Virus record (IMG/VR): IMGVR_UViG_3300021478_000006
Span: 1-45,380 of that record
Length of the DNA stretch: 45,380 nt
Origin: a virus
Strand: one strand, 5' to 3'
Position numbers and translations under genes: made by a program. Shown here piece after piece: positions 37,301 to 45,052 of the stretch. Each line of letters starts with the position of its first letter. The stretch's first letter is position 1. Below the pieces are notes generated by a model that was not told where the DNA came from, made no database searches, and saw nothing but the letters and a program-made list of their open reading frames with translations.

Positions 37301-38863
37301 TCCTATAGCGTTCGTAGCCGAACCGCCGCCAGAACTATTTATCGTGGCCGTCAATCCGCTTACCGTTATCGTCACACCAGAACCAGCTACGGGTATCAGG
37401 GCCGATGGAAGAACATTTGTCGCCACGGTTCCGCTGGTAATCTGAGAACCATTCAAGGCGGTCAATGCGGAGCCATTTCCATTAGTGCGAAGCTCTTGAG
37501 CCGGTATATCGGCATCAATCAATACATTCGTTCCAGTAACAATCCCCTTGGAATTAACCGTTACCTTGGTTGCAATTCCCGGTGTCACCGCGCTTGTTGG
37601 TAAATCTGCATTTAACAAAGCATTTGTTCCAGTGACAATACCCTGAGCATTTACAGTCCCTTTCGTGAACGAACCGGCAGAAACACCGCTGGCGGGAAGG
37701 TCAGAATTGGCTAGAACATTAGTTGATATGACACGTCCCTTGGTATCATAAGTCACCTTGGTAGCCGTTCCAGAAGCTATGACTCCAACAAGGGAAGGAG
37801 ATGGAAAGTTATTAGTAAGGTCTCCAGATGCTATCCCGGATGGAGGTGCAGTATTTACGGTGATTGTTGGAGTAAGTCCAGATATTGAAACAGTTACATT
37901 TGCCCCTCCCAATGGCATAATAGAAGGAGGAATAACATTGGTGGATATTTTTCCTCCGCTTACTATATTAGTAGCATTTACCACTACATTGGAAACAAGA
38001 GAGCCATCACCTTCAAATGCTGCTGCCGACATATCACCTGTTGCCCCAACAAGAGAATTTCCTATTCTTACAGTATGTCCCAATGGGCCTATAGTCATTC
38101 CGGAAGGGTCCGTAGCAATCTGATTGGTTGCGCCTCCAACATTTGTATTTCCTATAAGATTTAAAAGAAGTGTGCTTGTTCCGGTATTAGAAATACTCTG
38201 GGAAGAAGCATTGGCGCTATTCAAAATAACCCCCGTCAATCCGGAACCGCTACCAATGAATGATGCATTACTAATCGTGTTGCCAGCTCCATTAACATTA
38301 TTCGTCAAAGGCGTCTGCGGAACGCCACCTGAGCCGAACAAGTTTGTAATATTAGTCCCATTCAACTGTAATGCCCCAGTGAAATTATTGGTAAGCGTGA
38401 AAGTCTGGTTTGAGTTAAGGGCTGCAAAACCATTCAACACTGCTTGTGACAAATACCTTAAATCTGCTGTAGCCGTTGACCATGCCACAAGTGCGGAGGG
38501 AAATGTTGCCGTTGAATTGGCGACGGTAAGAAAGCTGGCATTGGTATTTCCTGATGCGCCGGGAGGAACATAGATTGTGAATATGCTCTGAGAAGGAGGC
38601 GCAAGGATGGTTGCCTGATATAACAAATTGCTGACCACGTTTGTCATGGTAAATGCACCGGTATTATCCGTTACATATACCATGAAATCCCCTACCACCT
38701 GAGACGAGTTGTTAAGTGTGGGGGCAGTGAATGATTGGACTTTTACAGTCCTATTAGTAACGGGATTCTGGCTGAAATCGCTAAGGTTCCATAGCACATT
38801 GATGGGTGCGGCCTCTATACCAAGGCAGACCATCAACAAAAGTATTGTAATCAGTTTCTTCAT
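34331..38863 (-). CDS. giant fibre-like repeat protein with signal peptide
   Basis: A 1510-aa protein, a tenth of the genome. Residues 1-18 (MKKLITILLLMVCLGIEA) are a signal peptide. The body is extremely Asn/Thr/Ser/Gly-rich. A repeat of the type TKVTVNSKGIVTGTNVL, then a DADIPAQEL-like end, recurs three times near residues 365-455. A GGQNNS..., GGESNI..., GGLNNA..., GGGTNY... series near 720-790 resembles head repeats of trimeric adhesins. NGVTDDTTAITNALWAGAQL near 1050 begins a pectate-lyase-like beta helix. Likely the main host-contact fibre. Export before assembly would be odd; see findings. Confidence 0.7.
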   Translation of the reverse strand: MKKLITILLLMVCLGIEAAPINVLWNLSDFSQNPVTNRTVKVQSFTAPTLNNSSQVVGDFMVYVTDNTGAFTMTNVVSNLLYQATILAPPSQSIFTIYVPPGASGNTNASFLTVANSTATFPSALVAWSTATADLRYLSQAVLNGFAALNSNQTFTLTNNFTGALQLNGTNITNLFGSGGVPQTPLTNNVNGAGNTISNASFIGSGSGLTGVILNSANASSQSISNTGTSTLLLNLIGNTNVGGATNQIATDPSGMTIGPLGHTVRIGNSLVGATGDMSAAAFEGDGSLVSNVVVNATNIVSGGKISTNVIPPSIMPLGGANVTVSISGLTPTITVNTAPPSGIASGDLTNNFPSPSLVGVIASGTATKVTYDTKGRVISTNVLANSDLPASGVSAGSFTKGTVNAQGIVTGTNALLNADLPTSAVTPGIATKVTVNSKGIVTGTNVLIDADIPAQELRTNGNGSALTALNGSQITSGTVATNVLPSALIPVAGSGVTITVSGLTATINSSGGGSATNAIGNLNGLGTNTSITQSATNTVGLSITSIAANKTNLLQIQDSASNPLLAVGAQGGLAVGNLNLPGGSNIYAASNILSGGSVIASNNARINGTLNMLSTGGNAISITNSSGIGEFSVSSAGVMANASSATVGTSLTVNTSATFEAGNAGVTTGGHFYSGGGVPAENFLAGNIDNSMDNTIVFSGILSGEINSMINASDQDVIAGGQNNSFGTAGKAFVDESVIAGGESNIITSSVSSGGPYRWDIINGGLNNAITNANYSSILGGGTNYISNADFSIAAGENANVTNTNSFVWNDSSNIFSTTSTNQFLIHAGNGVGINTNNPGSYALNVHGTANIDGGISDSSLSTNIPRLNGQNTFGGTSNVFNTPVYFTATNLNVSGTSFENNTVITNNLQYLFNTNHAGNILVVDANGNVSSTNKTTTGALIDTSLTTNRLVYVGNAGVLSNITQPSDGAFLFASNAATGGGFSSISVIPLISGGTGNSTGNASGLTNAAGAWLDATKTPYNAVGNGVTDDTTAITNALWAGAQLGLPVMLPMKTYKVSPFTMFTNEMLFGMIGSKLLFSSGSSGVGITLDSTSTNISISGLEIDGGNTLTIPGSDDGRTGIYVQNAAQPNWCVRGLYIHGFGKGMEVFSVGANVDPLAKINDCQMEFNWTGLKVDGGAEYISFTGMQCTENHFGCIEFGGNNTFSSCNFSRNNGTDLCLDGTGGGNPGHCSFSACAFNHGGSFALTCSNNSFGAMFSSCAFLPPNMFVTNSQGLSFNNCMMGWNITNFAALTFTNSSNCAVLFPQNPYGLSNSYVFVTNGTTNIVVQLSQGSTNGISIKDAQLSANVPLINANNAFTGQNTFVAGSGSVLTLGAVAGPSIFLNAAAPFTFSGAGANGFQWNNQANNTALMTLDNSGNLVTALKVTATTGLKTTATTTAQITSTGYTNSTGVNGYAYVKGTAVTYTNFDGSGAAYFTNTTLVNDSQCIHMQAGASITAASGLSGTFHVE

Positions 38864-39975
38864 GGTGTTCTCAAATATGCTTTGCTCGCATCATAAGAAG
38901 CTATCTCATAAGTAGCATCGACAAAGCTCTTGCTAAGTAAAGTCCAAGGATTAGGGCTATTAGTATCCGGGTCAATACCAGTTATAGGGCCGTTTACTAT
39001 CGTATAAGTGGTAAAAATGTCATAATACACATATACGCTCACAACAGTCTTTCCTGATACGGTTGTTGTTCTGGTTACCTTGTCACCATACCAATACCAC
39101 GCCCCGGCGTTATATTCACCGCAGAATCGTTCCGGAACGGCATTTATATTAAGTCCTATGGTTGTCAAGGTCGATTGATTCGGGAAGGACACATCAGATT
39201 TGATAATCTGATTAACCATGGATTTACCAGAGAAATTGTGAACGACGCCTATCAACTTATGATATGGGTCATTCAGCGGAAACAATGGCCAAGGGTCTGT
39301 AAAAGTCTGTCCGGTGAATAATTCGGTTGCTCCAACATTGCTTGTTCCATAACATACAATCGGGCCACTTGCGAAAAGACTTATGCTGAATTTCCAAGCA
39401 CACAATGAAATCCAGAAGAAATTATCCGTTCCATCAATGGTCAATGCCTCACTCCATGATGTTTGTGCTCCCGCTCCGCTATTAATAACCAATGAGCCAT
39501 CTGTCGGTACAGTCTGAAACCCACCTTGAGCCAAAGGAATCGGATACGAAATCTGGTCTGGTTGATATATTAAATTATCATAATCGGAGCTATACATGCT
39601 TCCGAATGAAGGAACATCACAACCATCAGTTCCAAGCGTGGTTCCAAACAATGCCTGATAACCGCCTTGCAAAGAACGTCCTCCGCGAACCTTATAACGT
39701 AGATAATCATTATTATTAAGGAAAGAACGATACTGCCTTGGGAACCGATAAATCCTGAACGGATGCATATCGCCGGCGGAATACACGTTTCCAGTGCGGG
39801 CAATATTACGCGCCACTGAACCAACACTATTGTTAATCTGGTCTAGCGTGCGGGCATTCTGATTGTCCGCCTTCCATGCGCTCCCCGGCCCCAATGGGTC
39901 ACGACGCGACACCAATGGAGAGGTCTCAGAGCGATACACCCTTCCGCCGCGTGGTATTGGAGATGGAAATATCAT
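38860..39975 (-). CDS. putative tail-tip or baseplate protein
   Basis: A 371-aa protein. ATG 39975 follows the previous stop by two bases; longer upstream starts lie within that gene. Rich in Tyr, Ser, Gly (RFPRQYRSFLNNNDYLRYKV; WYWYGDKVTRTTTVSGKTVV). No enzymatic motif. Its position between tape measure and fibre suggests a tail-tip part. ATGA-coupled to the fibre gene. Confidence 0.55.
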   Translation of the reverse strand: MIFPSPIPRGGRVYRSETSPLVSRRDPLGPGSAWKADNQNARTLDQINNSVGSVARNIARTGNVYSAGDMHPFRIYRFPRQYRSFLNNNDYLRYKVRGGRSLQGGYQALFGTTLGTDGCDVPSFGSMYSSDYDNLIYQPDQISYPIPLAQGGFQTVPTDGSLVINSGAGAQTSWSEALTIDGTDNFFWISLCAWKFSISLFASGPIVCYGTSNVGATELFTGQTFTDPWPLFPLNDPYHKLIGVVHNFSGKSMVNQIIKSDVSFPNQSTLTTIGLNINAVPERFCGEYNAGAWYWYGDKVTRTTTVSGKTVVSVYVYYDIFTTYTIVNGPITGIDPDTNSPNPWTLLSKSFVDATYEIASYDASKAYLRTP

Positions 39976-39977
39976 AA

Positions 39978-40982
39978 TCAGGTTGCCACAACCGGAGGCA
40001 CGCCATTTCCATTGTAAATCTGGGCATCCCAATGCCCGAAAGGTGCGCCAAGCCACGATGACGTTAGCTTGAACCATGTCCGCTGAAATAGTTGGGTATC
40101 GGCCTGACGCAACCAAGACAATCCATTGGAGTAATATTGAGGCGCGGCGAGCATGGCCACATCAATCAGGGTATTGTTGCCTGAACTGGTTCCGTCATCG
40201 CTCCAGAAATACGAGGGCAATCCACCTTGAGTCACCGGGTCGTTAATATAACCACCCGGATTCATTCCTATGGGCAGGAAAGAATAATAAGACCAAGTAA
40301 CCTTGTAACCAGCCAGATAGAACACATCATTACCCTGACGAAGCTTTCCTATAAGTTCATTGGCCAGTTGCAGGCAGTTGAATACCACACCACCAACAAT
40401 CACAGTATCACCGGAAACAATGTAGTTACTAACCAGACCAATGCCGTCCTGTTGGGTCGCGCTAACCACGGCATCAACCGATGAATTGATTGCGGCAATC
40501 AGTTGCGGGCCAAGGTTCTGTCCACCCAATGCGCCTGTTGACGGAGTATAATTCAGAATCCAGTTATAACGAGGATGCCGGAACAATGAAGGATTAAGCT
40601 CAATTGTCTCAACTGAATATTCATCGGGTGGAACATCAAAGCTGATTGCCTCTGCGGTAATCTCAATGGAAGCGGTATTGCCTTTATTATCACGATACCG
40701 GCACGTAAGGCACCGGGTTACATTGCCAAAACTATCAACGAATATCGCTCCACGTCCAATGGTTGCGACAATATTTAGGGCGGTCTGCTTGTCGCAATTA
40801 AACTTATGGACAATAGTTGCCTGCTCGCCACGTTCAATCTCAGGGGAATTAGGGTCTTCCTCGAATATGAAATCGTTTCCAAATGCATTCTGTGTTATGA
40901 TTGCACCCGGAGGCGTGGGAGTTCCAATGCCGAATATGGTTCCGTCAGCAACATCGAAGCAGGATGGTGGATATGAAGGCAT
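39978..40982 (-). CDS. putative tail protein
   Basis: A 334-aa protein without a recognised family. An ITAEAISFDVPPDEYSVETI segment follows a CLTCRYRDNKGN pair. The C-terminal half has many aromatic residues (SYYSFLPIGMNPGGYIND). Position after the tape measure and Ig protein suggests distal tail. It starts one base after the Ig gene stop. Confidence 0.55.
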   Translation of the reverse strand: MPSYPPSCFDVADGTIFGIGTPTPPGAIITQNAFGNDFIFEEDPNSPEIERGEQATIVHKFNCDKQTALNIVATIGRGAIFVDSFGNVTRCLTCRYRDNKGNTASIEITAEAISFDVPPDEYSVETIELNPSLFRHPRYNWILNYTPSTGALGGQNLGPQLIAAINSSVDAVVSATQQDGIGLVSNYIVSGDTVIVGGVVFNCLQLANELIGKLRQGNDVFYLAGYKVTWSYYSFLPIGMNPGGYINDPVTQGGLPSYFWSDDGTSSGNNTLIDVAMLAAPQYYSNGLSWLRQADTQLFQRTWFKLTSSWLGAPFGHWDAQIYNGNGVPPVVAT

Positions 40983-40983
40983 A

Positions 40984-41802
40984 TCAAGTAACGGTCAATG
41001 TTGCCGCATTGCTGGTGGCCGTTCCCGCCGTATCGGTAACGATACAACGGAATTGTTGACCATTCAGTCCAGTTGAATTGGTTATGGTCAAAGTAGTGGT
41101 CAGTGAGCCGGTATAAATAGCCGATGCGGTGACATTGTTCCAAGTGACTCCGGTATCAACTGAAATCTGCCATTGATAAGACGGGGAACTATTCACAACG
41201 GTTGCCACTGTGAATGTCGCTCCAAATGGATGCTGAACAGGGATGCTATTCGGTTGAGTGGTGAAACTGGGGTCGGTCAAGGCATTAAGAATTGCTTTCA
41301 CGCTATTTGTGCTGCCACTGGCATTAGTGGCAATGCACCGATAATAATTACCATTCAATCCGGCACTGGATGAAATATGAAGGCTTGAAGTGGTAACACC
41401 GGAATATGGAGAACCATTCGTAAGATTTGTCCATGAGAAACCGGCATTAGTGGATACCTGCCATTGATAATTTATGGCCGTCTCTGCGTTGGCAACAATG
41501 GTAAATCCCGAAGCTGATGGTGACGCCACGGTTTGATTAGCGGGTTGAGTTGATATGACAGGGGGCCATGTAAGCGCGGGATTGGCAGTGGCACATGCGG
41601 CAAGAAACTCGGTTATGGGAAGAATTACAGGTTCCACGGCGGGATTGTTGGTTGACAATACCAATGCTGTTCCATCGAGTCTTATGGTGCGAAGGAATTG
41701 AGGATTGGTCGAATCCAGAACGCTGGTTCTTATGCCAGCCACTGGATTCCATGTTGATGGGATATTTGCGCTTGAAAGTGTGATTAATGATAAAACATTC
41801 AT
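40984..41802 (-). CDS. tail protein with two Ig-like domains
   Basis: A 272-aa protein. An N-terminal domain (residues 1-80) is followed by two Ig-like repeats. The first has ISTQPANQTVASPSASG, INYQWQVSTNAG and YYRCIATNASG; the second has FTTQPNSIPVQHPFGATF, PSYQWQISVDTG and FRCIVTDTAG. Each ends in a strand. Ig-like domains on phage tails bind cell-surface carbohydrate weakly. The Verrucomicrobia-like composition supports the host inference. ATGA-coupled to the tape measure gene. Confidence 0.78.
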   Translation of the reverse strand: MNVLSLITLSSANIPSTWNPVAGIRTSVLDSTNPQFLRTIRLDGTALVLSTNNPAVEPVILPITEFLAACATANPALTWPPVISTQPANQTVASPSASGFTIVANAETAINYQWQVSTNAGFSWTNLTNGSPYSGVTTSSLHISSSAGLNGNYYRCIATNASGSTNSVKAILNALTDPSFTTQPNSIPVQHPFGATFTVATVVNSSPSYQWQISVDTGVTWNNVTASAIYTGSLTTTLTITNSTGLNGQQFRCIVTDTAGTATSNAATLTVT

Positions 41803-42947
41803 GGATAATTATAATTTGGATTATTGGGCATACCACCACCACGAGGAGAACCCTTAATTTTCATTTCCTCTATTTGAACAAGACGGCCAGTATTGTGTGC
41901 GGTTTTAGATGCCGCATCATTGAGAGTTCCGCCTTGCATCACTAATCCCATTCTCTGCCATGAGTTTGCGGAAAGTCGGGATGAGCCGGAACCCATATTT
42001 TGAGTCATTCTTGCACCGGGGCCGGAACCGAATGCCCGAATCAATGTGCCAAGTCCTCCGGCATCCAGAACAAGGTTCAAAGCCTTCAAATCATTCTTAA
42101 TTGTGGTAATGATTGGAATCAGAACAATGGACAATGTTGCCGCCAATTCCCCCCATAAGGTCTGCCATTCCCGCTTTAACTGGGCCATGCCCATATTCAT
42201 ATCGAACAGACTTTTCGCGTTCTGAGAGGCAATAATCGCATCCAGAGATGCGTCCTTCCAAGACTTCTCAATATCCCCGGAAAGGTTCTTGAGTTCCTGC
42301 AACTCGCCAATAGACATGACATTTCGACCGGCACCCAATATCTGGCCTTCAAAGTTCATTTGGGGCCGACCACCTTGATTCATGCCGGGCCGGGTAACAC
42401 TTCCCGCACTTCTACCGGCCCTGTTTCCAAACTGTCCATAAAGCAGAAGTTTATTGGCCTGAGATTCGTCAATCCCGGCAGAAGCAAGTGCGGCTTGAAG
42501 TTGGAACAATTGTCCAGTTCCGCGCCCGGTTTTGGCGGCATCTGTATAAAGCCTTGCTCCACGCTGAACCGCTTGTTCCAGATGATTAAAAGCCGACTTT
42601 AAAGCATCTGCCGCATATCCAATAGCCTTAAATCCGGCAGCAGTTATGGCAAGTCCACCAACAAGATTACCACCGCCAAGTGCTCCAAACTTGGACATAA
42701 AAGAAGGGGGCGGGGCAATAATGCGAGGCGGTGGTATTATTGGGGGAGGATTACCACGAGCAATCATGTCTTGAAAACCCGGATTAGCAGCAAGAAAACT
42801 TGAACTGACTCCTTTAGTCCAATCTGATGCGCTTGAACTGGTGGAACCTCGGCCAATGGTGGACGCCATCTTGTCCAAATCCCTCAGTTGCCGCTTGGCT
42901 TGTTCAACCCCGGCAATCTCCAGCATCCATTGTAATTTACCGGCCAT
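41799..42947 (-). CDS. tape measure protein (short)
   Basis: A 382-aa protein. Helical N-terminus (GVEQAKRQLRDLDKMASTIG), Pro/Ala linker, then a hydrophobic GGNLVGGLAITAAGFKAIGY and ELAATLSIVLIPIITTIKND, and a Gly/Ser-rich end. It sits right after the chaperone pair, the fixed place for tape measures. At roughly 0.15 nm per residue this predicts a tail near 60 nm, short for a siphovirus. The start overlaps the chaperone extension by 11 bases. Confidence 0.75.
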   Translation of the reverse strand: MAGKLQWMLEIAGVEQAKRQLRDLDKMASTIGRGSTSSSASDWTKGVSSSFLAANPGFQDMIARGNPPPIIPPPRIIAPPPSFMSKFGALGGGNLVGGLAITAAGFKAIGYAADALKSAFNHLEQAVQRGARLYTDAAKTGRGTGQLFQLQAALASAGIDESQANKLLLYGQFGNRAGRSAGSVTRPGMNQGGRPQMNFEGQILGAGRNVMSIGELQELKNLSGDIEKSWKDASLDAIIASQNAKSLFDMNMGMAQLKREWQTLWGELAATLSIVLIPIITTIKNDLKALNLVLDAGGLGTLIRAFGSGPGARMTQNMGSGSSRLSANSWQRMGLVMQGGTLNDAASKTAHNTGRLVQIEEMKIKGSPRGGGMPNNPNYNYP

Positions 42948-43188
42948 TCTTCACCTGTTCCATCAACCTATCCATTTCCTGAGCGATATAACCCTTACTG
43001 GCGCGTTTAACTCCGCAAAAGGCCAGCCACCCGTCAAATTCTATCGCCTGCGAATACCACGCCCAACCTTCCTGCATCGAAAGGTCATATAAAACAAAAT
43101 CCCTCGTAAAAGAGGGATACGTCTTTACTAGGCGGCAGACGTAATCTAGCCACCAGCCTTGTCCATCGCTGGCGGTTCCCGAAAAAAA
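42937..43188 (-). CDS. -1 frameshift extension of the tail assembly chaperone (GT-type)
   Basis: In the -1 frame relative to the chaperone, an open frame leads from the slippery run to TAA 42937-42939. The segment includes WWLDYVCRLVKTYPSFTRDF and SMQEGWAWYSQAIEFDGWL. From 43685 to 42937 there are 749 bases; plus one re-read base gives 750, so the fusion is in frame and 249 aa long. No good independent start lies at its head. This is the classic G/GT arrangement before the tape measure. Confidence 0.78.
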   Translation of the reverse strand, partial: FFSGTASDGQGWWLDYVCRLVKTYPSFTRDFVLYDLSMQEGWAWYSQAIEFDGWLAFCGVKRASKGYIAQEMDRLMEQVKNGR

Positions 43189-43685
43189 GTTATCTCACCC
43201 TTCTCTTTGGCATCGGCCACAAACTTGACCGCCGTATCGCCATTGCGCCTTACCTGTTCGCTAATGGCCAATACGATGAGCTTGGTTTGTTCTGGTGAGA
43301 ATGAATCCCCTATTTCAACGGAGCAAAGTTCACGAAACGATTCACGGCCTTTCTTCATCAATTCCCGGCATTCCCTTGGAGTATGAATGAACTGCCAGCA
43401 CATCTCCCATTCTTCCTCATCGGTAAAAGAAACAGACTCTTGCTTGTCTGCCGCCTTGGACAATTCCAATAACTGCCTGAGAATGGGCGAATCCAGAAAC
43501 TTGAATATCACATAATCCGATGCCACTAGTTTTCGGACTTCATGACCGGCAATAGTAATCGGCCCTGACAAGAACGCGTCCCCAAGCGAACCGGGAAGCG
43601 GATTCGACTCGGCACGTTTAGCCGCCATGCTCTCAATCGTTTCCGGTTGAGGCGGCAACTGAACAATTTGTGTTGCTTGTGACAT
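43146..43685 (-). CDS. tail assembly chaperone (G-type)
   Basis: A 179-aa protein. ATG 43683-43685 follows the previous stop by one base; longer starts overlap that gene. Helical and acidic (FTDEEEWEMCWQFIHTPREC, SFRELCSVEIGDSFSPEQTK). It ends with ITFFREPPAMDKAGG, where ITFF covers the frameshift site. It should bind the tape measure and tail tube subunits during tail assembly. Confidence 0.75.
   Translation of the reverse strand: MSQATQIVQLPPQPETIESMAAKRAESNPLPGSLGDAFLSGPITIAGHEVRKLVASDYVIFKFLDSPILRQLLELSKAADKQESVSFTDEEEWEMCWQFIHTPRECRELMKKGRESFRELCSVEIGDSFSPEQTKLIVLAISEQVRRNGDTAVKFVADAKEKGEITFFREPPAMDKAGG
43182..43188 (-). promoter_or_regulatory. -1 programmed frameshift site (T7 run)
   Basis: On the minus strand the coding sequence reads ACT TTT TTT CGG; seven T at 43188-43182. 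Slipping one base back on TTT TTT leads into the long -1 frame that ends at 42937. The T TTT TTT heptamer is a recognised slippery sequence. Confidence 0.72.
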
Positions 43686-43686
43686 T

Positions 43687-44112
43687 TTATGAAGGAGCAA
43701 ATAAGACGTATGTCTTAATCTCAAATACCCTCTCGCCCTCGGTCTTTCGTGCAAGGTTCATGGATGTTCCCACCACGAAACATTGGAATGTCGTATTCTG
43801 GATGGTTCCATTCATGCCAAGTGAAGGAACGATGATTGACCCCACCGTTCCTGAAATAGGCGGTATGACACTGGAATCATCAACCACAGTAATCTCATAG
43901 TTAATTCCATCCAGCAAAAGAATCTGGGTTGATGTGAGGCCATCTCCATTCTCAATAATCAATTGTTCCGTGCGTTCGGTAGGGCGAACTGATTTGATTA
44001 TATAGCTCGATACAATCGGGGATTGATTGGCGAAACCGGATGTTCCCCAAATAAATGTTGAGAAGCCTTCGGCCTTGAATCCGACCGAAGGAAGTGCTGG
44101 AGGCCATGCCAT
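43687..44112 (-). CDS. putative major tail (tube) protein
   Basis: A 141-aa beta-rich protein (AWPPALPSVGFKAEGFSTFI; GINYEITVVDDSSVIPPISG; ARKTEGERVFEIKTYVLFA). It is directly upstream of the chaperone, the usual place for the tube subunit, and of suitable though short length. No family match is certain; it could also be a tail terminator. Confidence 0.5.
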   Translation of the reverse strand: MAWPPALPSVGFKAEGFSTFIWGTSGFANQSPIVSSYIIKSVRPTERTEQLIIENGDGLTSTQILLLDGINYEITVVDDSSVIPPISGTVGSIIVPSLGMNGTIQNTTFQCFVVGTSMNLARKTEGERVFEIKTYVLFAPS

Positions 44113-44118
44113 ATATTG

Positions 44119-44634
44119 TTATTCGTTTGCCAACGCACCGGGTTGGCCTTGTATTAATTGCAGTTGAGAACCTATCGAAAACTGGATTTGGTAAGCGTCA
44201 ACAACCAGACCCGGATTGCCGGTCGGGAACGGTATGATGCCGATATAATCCACCGGATACTCAGTCCATATTGGGTCAGTCACCAGTCCTCGAATAATAT
44301 CCCGGTATCCTTCCACCACGGTAAACATGGGGTCGGCATTCTGGTTCTGGTCAATCAACGGCGTTCCGCGTTCCACGGTCAAACCACGGCCACGTGATAC
44401 CACCACGATAAACTGACGGTCAACCCGGCCAAGACATGCTGCTATGCCAAACTCTCCGCGTATCTGTTCTCCGTTATACATTAAAAGCACCTTCTCAGAA
44501 TTGGACTTGTCAAATAGTTGTTTCCAAAGATGCACCAAATCGGAGCATACGAATGCATCCCCTCCATGAGCCTGTGCGGCGGGTTTTAACGCGCCGATTA
44601 TCTCCTGCATTTGTTGTGCAATCGTGTATGCCAT
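44119..44634 (-). CDS. putative neck or tail-terminator protein
   Basis: A 171-aa protein. Helical N-terminus (AQQMQEIIGALKPAAQAHGG), then strands (KVLLMYNGEQIRGEFGIAAC, RQFIVVVSRGRGL), then PVDYIGIIPFPTGNPGLVVD. Size and position after the gp36-type adaptor fit a tail terminator. No named family recognised. Confidence 0.5.
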   Translation of the reverse strand: MAYTIAQQMQEIIGALKPAAQAHGGDAFVCSDLVHLWKQLFDKSNSEKVLLMYNGEQIRGEFGIAACLGRVDRQFIVVVSRGRGLTVERGTPLIDQNQNADPMFTVVEGYRDIIRGLVTDPIWTEYPVDYIGIIPFPTGNPGLVVDAYQIQFSIGSQLQLIQGQPGALANE

Positions 44635-44635
44635 A

Positions 44636-45052
44636 TCAACCGCTGAAACAGTCCGATGATAACGCTTCCAATGTCACCGCACCGGGCGCATAGGCCCGCG
44701 AGAAATTCACGTCCAAGGCAATTTCATCATTGGAAATCATTGTCAATTCCTTGCGCCACATGTCGCCTTGCATCGTCCACGGATTCTTTTCTTCCGGGGC
44801 CAAACGACGCTCGAAAATGCGCTCGCAAACGAATATGAGGCACGCGGCAGACACCTTGGCCGGTGGAGTCCCGACAAATGGAGTCTGATAAATATTCGCC
44901 AGCCGTGCATCAATATCATTGGAGGCGTCCGCGATTATCTGGTTGAGTTGCGGGATGACGTTGATTTGTGTCCCATCATCATCCAATGCGGCATACAAAT
45001 CCGGTTGGGCTATCAACCCTTGAACCGCTGCCTGTGTCGTATATGCGCTCAC
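44636..45052 (-). CDS. head-tail adaptor, Mu gp36-like (DUF1320)
   Basis: A 138-aa protein from GTG 45050-45052, which overlaps the glycosyltransferase stop (GTGA). YAALDDDGTQINVIPQLNQI then ADASNDIDARLANIYQTPF is the DUF1320/gp36 signature, with PPAKVSAACLIFVCERIFE following. It joins the portal ring to the neck in Mu-like heads. Confidence 0.8.
   Translation of the reverse strand: MSAYTTQAAVQGLIAQPDLYAALDDDGTQINVIPQLNQIIADASNDIDARLANIYQTPFVGTPPAKVSAACLIFVCERIFERRLAPEEKNPWTMQGDMWRKELTMISNDEIALDVNFSRAYAPGAVTLEALSSDCFSG

Noticed and set aside
34868-38573. Long plus-strand frames opposite the giant fibre gene
   Set aside because: They are mirror readings of low-complexity Asn/Thr-rich sequence, with Pro/Val-rich translations typical of antisense frames.
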